Of a stretch of 64,000 bases of DNA, positions 24,530 through 36,430 are shown in pieces. This DNA comes from Phoronis australis (taxonomy: Eukaryota > Phoronida > Phoronidae), in NCBI GenBank assembly GCA_002633005.1, contig NMRA01000052.1, positions 857,235-921,234 on the forward strand, written 5' to 3'. Position 1 is the first letter of the stretch. Every line of letters begins with the position of its first letter. The notes beneath the pieces were generated by a model. It was not told the DNA's origin and ran no database searches. It saw nothing but the letters and a program-made list of their open reading frames with translations. The translations under genes were made by a program, and so were the position numbers.

Positions 24530-24871
24530 ATATGAAAAGGAATTCTTTAAAATTGTAGGAGAAATTACTTACTAATTTTTTTGATGACCTTTCCACTAAT
24601 TGACCTCTTCCGGTGCATTATGAGCCCCGATGAGGGAGAAATTGTTAACTCGATTAAAAGTGTGGTTAATGCTAATAATCACAGATGTTTTACTTTAAGC
24701 ACTTCAGAATAAAAGATGAATGAAGCGGTCAAACTTTCAAAAGAAAAATGCACCTAATGACCCCATGGGTGCACCAAATGACCTGAAAATTTAGAATTCA
24801 AACTCAATCGCACTTAGTAAACAGATACGTAATTCTGAAGTCTATAGCTCAAAATTTTACTTTGCACTCAA

Positions 24872-24884
24872 TGACCTTTGACCT
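24872..24884 (-). promoter_or_regulatory. DR1-type nuclear receptor motif, copy 1
   Basis: TGACCTTTGACCT is the reverse of AGGTCAAAGGTCA, a perfect direct repeat with one spacer base, the classical RXR-heterodimer/HNF4 site. It lies in the first unit of the 430-bp array. Function is not shown by sequence alone. Confidence 0.45.
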
Positions 24885-25303
24885 ATTTTTCTGATTGGTT
24901 AGGCCTATTGCAAAGTAAAGTAAGGTATTCAATTGGCATGTTGACTTACACCAGCTTTCTGAAATTGAAAAGAGTTCCTTGAAGAACGTAAGACATATAA
25001 CATTTTGAACGTTACATGACCTTTGCACTAATTGACCTTATCCGGTGCATTTTAAGCATCTTTAGGAGAATTATTGCAAAGCCCATGGAAAATGTGTTTA
25101 ACGCTGAGAATTACAGTTGTCTAACGGATGACACATCAGAATACTTGCTGATTGAAAAGGTCAAATTTTCAGAAGAAAAGTGCACCTAATGACCCCATGT
25201 TTGCACTAAATGACCTGAAACTTTGGATTCCGATTTGATTTACCTGTGGCAATCAGACCTGTCAATTTGAAGTGTCTAGCTCAAAATTTTAGTTTGCACC
25301 TAA

Positions 25304-25316
25304 TGACCTTTGACCT
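25304..25316 (-). promoter_or_regulatory. DR1-type nuclear receptor motif, copy 2
   Basis: The same 13-base motif as at 24872, perfectly kept 432 bases downstream in the next repeat unit while neighbouring bases have diverged. Confidence 0.45.
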
Positions 25317-25599
25317 ATTTCACCTGATTGGATGACCCGATTACTTAGAAAAGTAATTTTTTAAATTGCCTTATTGACTTATACCTGTGCACCGAATTTG
25401 AAAAGAATAGCTTTAAAAATGAAGAGTAGCATTTTAAAAATTACATGACCTTTGCACCAAATGACCTCTTCCGGTGCAATATGGAATATGATTATATAAC
25501 CAATCAAAATTTATATACTGTCAAAAGTCATATGCTGAATTTAAAGACCGTACCTGCACCCAATTTGGAGTTATTAAGCCTCAAAGTTGGTCGGAAGAA

Positions 25600-25762
25600 G
25601 AATAAGAAGAAGAATAAAATTGAAGAAAACCCAGGGACAACAGTACTCTGCGCTTACACGCGCAGAGTAACAAGAAGAATACGAAGAATAAGAATAAGAA
25701 TAAGAATAAAATTGAAGAAAACCCAGGAACAACAGTACTCTGCGCTTACACGCGCAGAGTAA
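25600..25762 (+). repeat. 92-bp duplicated unit: hairpin plus AAGAAT-rich tail
   Basis: A hairpin with a 10-bp perfect stem, TACTCTGCGC and its inverse around TTACAC, occurs at 25644-25669 and again at 25736-25761. Each is preceded by AAAATTGAAGAAAACCCAGG and an AAGAAT/AAGAAG microsatellite. A hairpin followed by a microsatellite tail is a common 3' end of some LINE clades, so these may be two tail fragments. The 105-codon frame across them is low-complexity. Confidence 0.7.
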
Positions 25763-26492
25763 AAAAGCACCAGTTACGTGACCCAAATCTACTACGCCTC
25801 AGCGTGGAAAGTTTTAGTTACGGCCGCCATGAACGGTTGGACTGTGCATAGGCTTTCATGTTGACGCAATTTCAGGATTTTTGTTGGGAGGCGAATGCTC
25901 GGCTGACGAATCTTCCGGGTTTGACGTTAATTTCCTTTACATTTCTTCGAAATGCTCTCTTTTGGACAGAAAGAAAACTTGCCATTGACTAAAATTCTCC
26001 TTTTGTTCGTTAATTATTTTCGAAATTCCAAAATAGTCAAGTTGCAGATCGGAAGTCTTCGAAAGCGCTCAAGAATAACCTAATGAGATGTTATTCAACT
26101 CAATTTTGGTACAAAATCCATTAGCAATTTGAACGTGACTCGATTGCCGTATTCTTCACTCGAGACCCAATATTTACCTTGTGCATTGATCAGCACGTGA
26201 ACTAGAAGCAGAAGACTGTCTTACCATCAGTTCACCGTCACATGTTGGACAGATTTCCACTCTTGTATTGGCCATTCTCTCAGTCCTTACAAAGAATTAC
26301 ACAACGCGTATGGGATAAAACGACTACATCATTAAATACAGACGTGAAGATTCCAGCCGTTGAAATTACTATATCTCGTAAGAACTTATTAATTTAAACG
26401 TTTGATGGAACTGTGCTCAACCGTCATCTTTGGTCTCCAACTGTCCTTCCTTTAACCAAGACCATCTCTAGTAAGCAGGACAACAGAGTTGA

Positions 26493-28700
26493 TCAGGCTC
26501 TGTCTGACGGTTGTTGATGGTATTGTTGCTGGTGCTTCAACCAAATCCAACAAGATGCCCGTTCAGCTTCAATGGCCACGTCGCGTAGAAAAGCCTTCTT
26601 TCCTGTCACAGTGACGCCTAGAGATCTCGCCACAGTAGCGACTGAACTGGCCGGAAAACCCCGGCAGCCAACATTCACAGAAAAATTCCAACACCTCCAG
26701 CCGTTTACGAGGCAGTCATTCTTCAGGTCTGCATACTTCCGATTCTTCCGCTCCTGTGCCTCTTCCACCCCACGGAATGGCGAGTTCCATCAGGATCACC
26801 TGGTGGAAACTGCCCAAGTAAATGATCAAATCAGGGCCTGGGTAGCCTGGACAAAGTACTGTGGGAAGGATGACTGGTAACTGGCGAGATCATCCCACAC
26901 TTTCCAGTCGGTGGCTGTGTGTAGGATGCCTTTCGTGCTGGGGTCTTTCTCTTACTTGCCTCATCACCACTTCTGAAACCAATGAATTCAATCCGGTGGC
27001 TTCGCTACCTTTGTTTGTACTTGACTTCGTCAACCGACACCCTTGCGAAAACTTTCAGTTCCTGGCTGTGTCAGTAGGTGTACCTTCGTGATGCCAAAGA
27101 TGCGCTGCAAGATGATAGAGTGTGTTCTAAAGTACATCTGCGTCCACACTGAATACTGCTCGGCTTGTCAGTATGGCCCCAAATAGCGAGGTTTCTGGGT
27201 GTAGAAAGTGCATCATAAACATATCTGATGAGGAATTTTGCTTTCAGAGGAGACATCTTCCACAATCAGCCCACTTGATTTCCCTTTGCAAGACTTTGTC
27301 CCAATTTGCCAATGCCCCCTTCTGGGCCCTCTGGACTGCTTGGACATACCTTTCTTTGTTCTCTGACAATCTAACTTCCCTGATTATTCTATCTCTGTCT
27401 GGGTCTTAAGATCTTTTGCTTGCTGGCTTCCCGGTCTTGTAGCACAGTCCTTGCCTACCGTGGCAAGCTGTTCCTATTAATTGCTCTTGTCTCAGCTTAC
27501 TCTCTGCTTCGCTGTTCGCCGACGTGGTGGACCAATTTCTGACTTCATCTAGCTTCAGACCTTTCCTCTCAAACTGGGCTCTCTTCATCAAGATGTTCAT
27601 TACCATAATAAACAGGATCACTGAAACGGTGCAGCCTATCATAATTCCTTTATCTAGGTGTTGCATTCCGGAGTGAAGTGCCGACCGTAAAACGCATCAC
27701 GCAGGAGTTGCGGTACGACTTTACTATACTCTTGACTTTCTCGGGAATGTGGTAGATGCCCATGGCACGATAAACTAACACATGTGGTACCGAACCGTAC
27801 GCATTTGCCATGTCGAGCCACACCATAGAAGTTTCTTCTTGCCTTTCCTCGCTCGATGTATGAGTTCACTTGTCACGGAATTATGCTCCAGGCATCCTGA
27901 AAAGCCTGGTATCCTGCCTTTCTATGAGGACGTGTAAATATACCTATTCAGTAATTCTGCCGGATATGATGGCTAAGTAGACCTTTCGCTCCACGTTGAG
28001 CTGAGAAATGGGTCGAAACTGGTTAATCTGCTTCAAGGCCTCTTCTTTCGGAGGAACTCCTTCAGCTTGCCCTCACTTTGCTGGAACTACGTCTTTCCTA
28101 CGGAGAATCTTAAACAGCTTCCAGAGTCTTTCTCGCAACTTGGGTCACTTCTTACAGACCTTGTAGGAAATTCCGCTTGGACCAGGCGCTGAACTCGATT
28201 GGGCTTTCTTCACAGTGCTGTCAACTTCTTAATGTCCCCCAAATCGAAATCTTCATATGGCAAATCTTCATCTGGCAAATCTTCAGCCTCTAGACCTGGA
28301 AAATCGTCAAGGGGAGTATATTTCAACTCATCGCTGTGTACTTTGGCGAAGTGATCCTCCAAGTCTCTCTGGTTTCAGGTAAGTGTTCTTGCTCTTGCCT
28401 AAAAGCCGTGAAGCGTACTGGTAGGGATAATTCTAATGAATTTTTCCCTCTGCTTTGACCGTTTCTTCCTATTTTGAGCACCTCATTTTGCCTTGGGGAG
28501 GGACAATAATAGCGTGCGGGCCTCAGATGTCAGGTGAGAAACAATTCTTATCATAGCCTCCATCTTCGTCTCTGCTGAACCACGAAGAGTGGCACGTAAG
28601 ACACTATCCAGGTCATCGTCAAAGGCTGACCACGCCTTCTTATCTGCTGCTGATGGCCACTTGATTCGATCCTTCTTTGCAGTATCTGGTGGACCTGCTG
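26493..28700 (-). mobile_element. Decayed non-LTR retrotransposon with reverse-transcriptase remains
   Basis: On the minus strand the pieces fall in protein order. About 28690-28490 reads KWPSAADKKAWSAFDDDLDS. About 27840-27660 contains VWLDMANAYGSVPH (RT motif A). 27666-27406 has GIMIGCTVSVILF and later GTACHGRQGL. 27265-27071 has FLIRYVYDAL and CTLEHTLSSC. 26768-26493 ends with WRCWNFSVNVGCRGFP..S and a stop. These match, from memory, a LINE reverse-transcriptase family widespread in aquatic animals. Frameshifts and stops between the pieces show it is inactive. The plus-strand frames 26572-27091 are shadows. Confidence 0.8.
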
Positions 28701-28768
28701 AACTGACTGAGACTCTAATAATCTAAAATAATCGTTGAGATTAAGTATACAAGAGGTCCAGAAACATT

Positions 28769-29003
28769 AAAAAAATAATTGTAAGCGATCTGGCACACCT
28801 TGTACCAGACTTGCGCAGGTCGCTCAGGTGGGCCTACGGCAATGATTACGTGTTACCATTTTTGTGCTTTATTAATATATAGGTAAAATCGAACTGTAGA
28901 GCTGACTCAAGGGTCTAGCAGTGTGCCCAAGTTTAACTCAAACCCAGGAACTTGAGTAAAGAAAGCACCGTTCACCTATCACACTAGGCCACACTGGCTC
29001 CTC
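28769..29003 (-). mobile_element. SINE copy 2, with 12-bp target duplication
   Basis: TCCAGAAACATT occurs exactly on both sides (28757-28768 and 29004-29015). The 235-bp insert shares its tRNA-like head, the body segment TTTTTGTGCTTTATTAATAT and the tail with the copy at 361-597, but its B box is more decayed, so this is an older insertion. Confidence 0.88.
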
Positions 29004-30446
29004 TCCAGAAACATTGGTCACGTGACATGTCTACCAGACGTACTGAGTAACAATGAGCACACTAAAAATCGTTGACTGTAAACGTTTCCTCACCAAAGTA
29101 CGCCATCATTATTCTTGTACAAAGTGTTTGAGTTTGCCAACTACAAAAAGCTGAAACAACGCAACGAAGGCATTTCGTACAAGATGCAAAAAACTACCAA
29201 TGAGAAAAGTTTTATTTGCAGAAAAATGTGAGGAAACTTAGAACCAGAGTCTAATCGTTTTACTCGAAATCGAACACGAAAATATTTTTGGCACTTTCTA
29301 CTCTACTTTTGTGCGAACACGTACAAGATAGCTGGCTTTTAGTGTGTGCTCGACTACATTATGGTTCTGCATATGAGTTTCATGAGTTCAGGTTTGCACT
29401 TGATGATTCATATAAGAACTAGAAATTTCCAATTCAGACTCGAACTTTTAGCCTTGATGCTGGGGTCATCAACTGGGGTCATCAAGTGCAATCTTGGCAG
29501 TTGTCCACGTAAGCTAGTATTCACTCAAGCCTAAAACAATACTTAGACACTTACTTGATTTCGCACAAAGGTAGAACAGAAAATTTCGAAAATAATTTTA
29601 ACTTCGATTTCCAACAAAAAGTTTAACCTGAATATAACGATATCTCCAATGACATCCAGGTTAAATATCGGACTACACAGGAGGTCTCTGGCTGGCAGGC
29701 TTGCAAACTTATCTTTATTCGCAATTAGTCGAAAAGGTTTACATCCAAATTTGAAGTAAGTTGTTCTATTTAACCGCTGTCACGGTAATCTATCTAGAAT
29801 TTCTTTTTAAAAAGGTTATGATAATGGCAGGAAGATTTTGTGGACAACTTGGACTACAAGGTTTGTTTAAATATGTCAAGTGATAGATATTAGAGAGACA
29901 TTTTTTTGTCAAAGACTTGTCCTTGGGCCACCCAAACATACTCAAACAGTTTCCAATACTCGTATGTTTTGAACAGCCTACTGAGATCCAAATTCGTTGT
30001 TGTATCTAGGAATCACGTCGGAAAATATCGCATTCACGGATACTTACTAACTTTCTGCCGTCGGGGTTGCAGCCCACAGAACAGCAGAAAAATTAACGTA
30101 CACCAGCAAATAACACGAGAAACTCCAATGGCGCGAGAATGATGCCAGAGAACGTGCTTGACGAATGTTACATCGTTTTAAGTAAATAGCGAGATATTCA
30201 AATGCCGCTGTGTAGTCCTGTTAATTGCAGGTATACGTTACGTAATTTAAGATGAATTTACGGTGGTTGCTTCGTGGAACGGGCTCATCTGGATAAAAAA
30301 TTGGCAATATGCCACAAATTTTCCCGTATTACCCGAAGCCTGAGCGTACCACGCCATTCTATCAATTTTTTTTAGTTACGTTTCGAATTAATACTGACAG
30401 GTGCGGATTTAGCAATTTTTAGTTGGGAGCAGGAAACCTGTGGTCC

Positions 30447-30671
30447 GTTCCAAGAAAACTGATTTAACTAAAGACAAATCTTAAATTTCAGGCAATTTTA
30501 AGTCAATTAAAACTTAAATTTGTCTCAAGTCCGCTTCAAGTATGAGATCTTAAATTTGACTTAAGTTTTTGACTCGCGTTTTGTCTTACCGGATATGGAA
30601 GATTGACAATTTGGACGTTGAGACAAATCTTAGACTTAAGTAAAAATAATCTCAGGTCAGTTCCTTGGAAC
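30447..30671. mobile_element. Short inverted-repeat element with GTTCCAAG ends
   Basis: The left end GTTCCAAGAAAACTG and the inverse of the right end (GTTCCAAGGAACTGACC) match, and inside both arms is AGACAAATCTTA or its inverse. The inner part is dominated by CTTAAATTTG-like motifs. Partial relatives lie near 17519 and 8700. No coding capacity. Confidence 0.65.
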
Positions 30672-33249
30672 AGGCTCCTGAACTGTATTGTATATTACGA
30701 AAGCCACTATGAGAAAGACGTTTTGGGTGACGTATGTTTAAGGTAACTGCATATCTTCGTTACTAATGAACACATTGCAATATACCATTTTAAATACTAA
30801 TTTTGATCAGGTAGTGAAATTGCTTCTTTTTGAAAAGCGTGTCACGTACGGAGGTTTATTGTCACGTTATTTTTGTCTAAAATCACGCAAAGCGACGTGA
30901 CTTTCGCAGACGTGAAAATGTTTGCACCCGCATTGACATTAGACAATTTTGTTTCCGTATTTTGTAAGGTAAAAAGCATCTCCGACTTCATTTCTACTCC
31001 TTTTAGTCCTCTCGAAAATAATGGTTTTAAGTGCTGAAAAAGGTGGACTAACTGCATGTTCTCCTTCTCAGGCGGTTATTGAAAAGGGAAAATGGGGTGA
31101 CGGAAGGGTACACAGGGTTTTAGGACTATCACGAATATCTGTTCGTTGAACGATGTAGTTGAGTGACCCCTATTCCGTCGAGATATCCTGGATTAATCCG
31201 ATAGAAGAAAATTGGTATTTAAAAAGGTCATTGAAAAAACGACTACAGGTGGCAGTTGCGTTGAAGCGATTGTACGTGTGAAGATTCTCCTTAAGCCATC
31301 AAACAAGCAAACGTCTAGTAACTTATTTCGATTCACAAAGAATAAACATATGACACGCCTTCCATCACAAAATCAACCTTTGATTTACATTCCCGTTACG
31401 AAATTGGTCGGAAGAGATTCAGGGATTCGAAAATACTCGTTATTTTTCGGTACTAGGCGTCAGGTGCCACGGCGTGTCATTGTACTCGAAAAGCATTGTT
31501 TCACGGAATAACACACTTTCATTCCCTTGCAAATCCAGAAATCATTTTTCAGCCGAGTAAAAATGCAAGCCGAAGCCAATTTTGTAACGGTAAGTGGTCT
31601 AAAAGCAGTGGCGGATCTAGGATATCACAAAGGGGGTCACCATTTTGTCTGTAAACATTTGCTCAAAGCACGATTGTAGATGCGCATAGCACCGAATGAG
31701 GGGAACCCCCCTCCCGCCCAGGAAATTTTTCTGTTTTTTCCTCTAAAAATCAAGCATTTTCCTTGATTCCCGAAGTATTATCCAAGAAAATAAGGCAAAA
31801 AAACACGGAGAAAGTGTCAAACAGGAAACATTGCAAGTACCACAGACTCGAACTCGCGACCTGCACCACCACGATTTAACTCCTACTTAGATACTAAGAG
31901 ACCTACTTGTTTATGGTCCACAGCGTTTGCGCGCGAAACCTCCTTCTTTTTGTAATGCTTATTACATGTTTCATATTTTGTGCAATCAGTTCGTAACAAA
32001 TTTGTTGTATTTAAAATAGTCTTCAATTGCCCAAAAGACCAAATCCGTTTTTTGTCTTGGCAATAATGACGCGAGTGCTTTGGAAATCGTCTTAAGTTAA
32101 GGTTTGGCAAAGAGAGAATTATTAGTTCCTGAGTGATTCACTAAGGCTTCGATTAAAATTGACATCATACCAGCAGCTTCCGTTTTTTCATCGTTTTTTC
32201 AGCGCCACTGCCGGTCGCCTGGGATATCGCGATAGAGCCTATAGTTCCGTTACGATTTCGCCGTGTTCCGAATTTGACACTAAAACACTAAAACTGCACG
32301 CATTCAAAACTTGTTTCAGCCGTATAATTTTAATTACCGGGGTTAATTAATAAACTCAACATTTCCCTAGGCTCTTGCTGTTTTATTTTTTTTTCGGTAG
32401 CCCCTAAATCCTCCTATGAAAAGAAAAGCTCGCTTCTTGGACGGAAAGCAGGTTAAAGACGCTTTAGTGTAATGCAATGAAAATGTGTGTATTTTGTAGG
32501 AAACGCTTTTATCACCAGCACATTGATTTTCAAGTCTCGATGTATCCACTTAGCCAAGACTGGCATGGCCACTCTGGCCTCCCTCTAAATTGACCCGCCA
32601 CCTGACTGAGATAAAATGAATCACGGAAATACTCTTGTTATAACAATAATCTGTATTTTTCACATAAAATTGTCAACACAAAAATACAAACATATTACCT
32701 GGTACGGAAAAATAATCCCTTGTAAAGACCGAGATATTTCAAATTATTTGTAATGAACGTGGTAAACATCTAAAAGCAGACAATAGAAGTCCAGTAAAAA
32801 CAATACGAAGTAATCCCTAAATAGCCAGTTTGTATAGGAGAAAGGGTAACCGCACCTCATAGCTCTACAGTATATAGCTGCTTCGCTTGTTTCACCGTAT
32901 ATGTGCGTATTTCAGCTCACCCACCTATATTTGAAGCTGCGTCATTTGAGTAAAATCAAGTTTGAAAGTAATGCCCCAGATATAGGAACATCCCAGTTAT
33001 TGTTAAACATTGTATAGCTATTTGGAAAGTGGAATCTAGGGAATTACCTTGCCACCTCCATGAAAAATTTAGTTAGTTTGCAATGTGATACTTCAAACAT
33101 TTTTACAACTGATAACTGTTGACATTTTACACTTTTATTGGGAAGGTTAATAAAACGGCTTAAGTCAATCAAACAGTTCTTTAATTTGCTTCTAAACACT
33201 ATACATTTTTCAAGCCTGTTTCATTAAAAGTATACCAAACCCGCCCCCT

Positions 33250-33375
33250 GTTCAGTAACACTAGGACCTCGCTAAAAAGCAGGACTTCGGGAGAATACTT
33301 GAGATATTGCCATCTATTTTAAGTGAGAACACGTGACTTTAGCCAGATTTTAGCCAGGTCCTAGCGTTACTGAAC
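33250..33375. mobile_element. MITE family B copy 2, 28-bp terminal inverted repeats
   Basis: The left GTTCAGTAACACTAGGACCT and the inverse of the right GTTCAGTAACGCTAGGACCT, with CTAAAA following, agree at 26 of 28 positions. The interior AAAAAGCAGGACTTCG and GAGAACACGTGA are shared with the copy at 4441-4579. Similarity may extend some 15 bases outward on each side. Confidence 0.8.
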
Positions 33376-35010
33376 GAACGCCCGGTTTTGTCGTATTAAC
33401 AGATACTAAAAACGACTTTCCCATCCAGTCCCCTGAAACAAAATAAAGCTCTGCAAACTTCGACAATCCTCAAAACTTTGGAGGAAATTTGAAAACTTCT
33501 TTCAAAGTCTGCCACAAGGGCAAGCATAACCTACGCTTTTATTAGCGAATTACACGGCAACCTGTGTGGGAAAAGACCACGCACCAAGGACCGTAATATC
33601 TAATTTGTGAGATAAGGAATATGAGATTTTAGTTGATTTCTTTTTTTATCGTCCAAGATTGACGCCAATAAAGGATTAGCTGGTGACAGAACGAGAATTG
33701 GTTGAAATCATCAAAACCGGTTAAGTATCCTACTAATAATGATCCAATATTCCATCCTTCTGTAACATGAAAACATGAAAACCAATTTTGCAACAGCAAG
33801 TCATGGAACAGAAAAGTTACCTGTTATTCCTACTAGAGACATTAAAGTTCACAAGTGAGAGAGAGACAGTGATCTTGTATAACAAGTAGGATGTTGTCAA
33901 AACAAGTCGAAGACAGGATTATGTGCATTTGTGGAGAACAACTGCACTGTGCCTGTATCCACAGTAAGGTGCGTTACTCGCTGCTCAAAGGACACTCACC
34001 TGTACATATAAGTGAATTTTATGTGAATGTGCTTATCCATGAAAAACTTCTGAATCAATAAACAATTTTCTATTTTGAATATAAGCGCATGAACCTACAC
34101 ACATGTACATACAGGAAGTTGTTTTCCAAAATTTAAAAGTGCTGCATATCTGTCTCTCACATTGGCTGAGAAAAATACATACGGGGTATTTTGAAATGGC
34201 CACAAACCATTTTTATTCAAAACATCTCTAGCACTTGCTTCACCTTATGTCCATTGTTAGCTCAGGCATTTCCATTTCTTTAAAACGAACGATGAAATGC
34301 AATTACAGATCCAAATTTTCAAATTAAAAAAGACCACAAGACAACAGTCTTCCAAGGAATTACATAGGTAACAAAAGCTGTTATGTTTAAAGTCACATAT
34401 AGTGCCATTTTTAAAAAACGTTGTTTGGCGTCCATGTTTTGGGGTCAGAGAACCTTTGTTTGGCTCAGTAATTCTGCAACATGTTGTCTCTATAATGACA
34501 CATGATGGCACAATGGAGTGACATTACAGAGGTGCTTCACTACCACTCACTTGATTTATTCCAGTTTGTAATTTTGGTTTGACCTAATTAGTGTGGCGCC
34601 AAGTGGAACTTCAAACCTCATTAAAAAATCAAATTGTTATAAATAAAATAAGTTGATGCAAACCTAGCCACATAGGCAATCAATGAACTACATTCACAGT
34701 GTTACTGTGTACATTCAAGGATGCTAACACGCCATCTCAAAAAAACATCTAAATGGGACTTCATAAACCAATCGCATGTTTTGAGGCCAACTTAGAAACC
34801 AACATGAAGGAAAGTTGGCAGTGATTTGAGGTGGTTGTTAACTTTCAAAAAAAAACAACTTTTGATTTAGACTACATAAAATTGGTATCAACTCAGTAAT
34901 TGTTTCTTAGTTGGTAAAATTAGCGATCATTTCTGCACTTGAAAGGAACTGACAGTTCATCATTGCTTGAGATCATGTGCTGTACAAGTGTACTTGTCAT
35001 GACGTGACAT

Positions 35011-35016
35011 TTTATT
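35011..35016 (-). terminator. Candidate poly(A) signal AATAAA of the DYNLT2B gene
   Basis: TTTATT on the plus strand reads AATAAA on the gene strand, 278 bases after the stop codon. Another AATAAA lies at 34560-34555. Which one is used cannot be told from sequence. Confidence 0.4.
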
Positions 35017-35293
35017 TGCTTAGCATGGTTTCAAGTAATAACCAGCGACGGTTCTTTGCAAGACGAAAAACCAGCTTTCACCTGAATGAAGAAGAAGTTG
35101 AGAGCAATTTCACAACTATGGTACGTGGCCTGAATCAAGTTAGTTTACTAACAGAATACCGGTTTGTAATTCCTCTAACTGCGTTTGGTTGGTGGTTTAG
35201 GAAAATCTGTGAAGTTAGTTGATGACGTCAACGGTAAATGCTGCGAAGTTGCGACGGACAAACTCGGCAATTTCTATTGGGTGTCTGTCACGT

Positions 35294-36398
35294 CTAGTAG
35301 TAAAATACTCCAAAGGCTGCAGCCACGCAGAAAAGGGAGTCCTGCACATAAAGAAACACAACACTTAAAACAAGTGATATAAATTTTGCACTCTTGTGCA
35401 CACTTACGGTATGTTCCATATCATAACTCACATACCATTGCCTCTATTGTCAATAGGATTCTGCATGCACTTGCTTGTATTCAATGAGGATCAAGAAATA
35501 AGAATTGTTTCATTGAACATTAACTTACATTGAGATCAAAATTAGCTAATCTCATCGTGTCATCATTACCACATAATATCACACTCATAGGTTCTGATGC
35601 ACCTTGAGGTTTTCTGACATGTGTTTGTCACTCAAAAACTCCAATGCCACATCCCCACATCTCCAATTTTGAACAAAATCACGACAGTAAATTGGTTATT
35701 TTGGTAAAAAAGTTACCAAAATGATTATTTTTCTATCTTTCAAAAGACTGACTCTTGTGCTGCAAATATTCAAATTTTCACAAAGTTTTGTCTACATCCT
35801 AAACTATGCTAATAACAGATTAGAAATTATGGTTGAGAGATTTGACAACGATAAAATTACATTTTTGTCTGCCATACTGTGTGTTGAAGAATTATCACGT
35901 CCAATGAAAATTTTCTAGAATTCAGTGTATGCAGGCAACAGTTTGCTTAAATTGACATCTTTAATGCACAAAATTGGTTCAACAGCCAAAAATGCATATT
36001 TGTGATTATTGCTGAGTGGGATAAACTTCTTGAAGTTATTAGCTTTGACTGGAGCTATAAAACAACAAAATCCATTGTTTTTGTGATTTTATTGCAAATC
36101 AATACATTCTCTCGTAGTCTGCCAGCCATTGGCTGAAATCGAGGCTAGTGTCTTTACCAATTCAATATGTTCAAAATTTTGTGATTGCGGATGTGATTAA
36201 GCGCTGATGCCGATTTCAGAAAATAACTTTTCTCATCAGTAATGTCCCTCCCAAAGACTATTCGAAGGATTGCTACAAAATAGTCTGAAAACATCTCTTT
36301 AATATTACTCCTAGCTCACAAACATTTTAAGTCTAGTCTGCACGCCACCTATTGGCCCAAGATTTACATTTTTATATGTAAATGTGTATGTGTATGTG

Positions 36399-36430
<32 letters not shown>

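Larger units (their letters stand above)
24530..25500. repeat. Tandem array, about 430-bp unit, rich in TGACC motifs
   Basis: CCGGTGCA recurs at 24610, 25042 and 25471. The segments GTGCACCTAATGACCCCATG and GCTCAAAATTTTA also repeat at the same distance. Within each unit a shorter motif of the form TGCAC..AATGACC occurs several times. There are a little more than two units. Confidence 0.85.
29016..35010. other. Intergenic stretch with scattered inverted-repeat elements
   Basis: No exon could be supported. Recognised contents are the element at 30447-30671, the element at 33250-33375 and a dispersed-repeat fragment near 31540-31600, whose ATTTTTCAG and GTAAGT borders imitate an exon. The 99-codon frame at 31212-31511 has no recognised similarity. 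Confidence 0.5.

Noticed and set aside
31554-31588. Exon-like segment with TTTTTCAG before and GTAAGT after
   Set aside because: It is a copy of the dispersed GTTGAGACCAATTT repeat and has no partner exons.
31810-31910. tRNA-like stretch on the minus strand with a B box (GAGTTCGAGTC)
   Set aside because: The T stem does not pair and the A box is poor; at most a tRNA-derived relic, not a tRNA gene.
31607-32602. CAGTGGCGGATC and an inverse-like CCGCCACCTG about 1 kb apart, suggesting a hAT element
   Set aside because: The match is short and no 8-bp target duplication is present.
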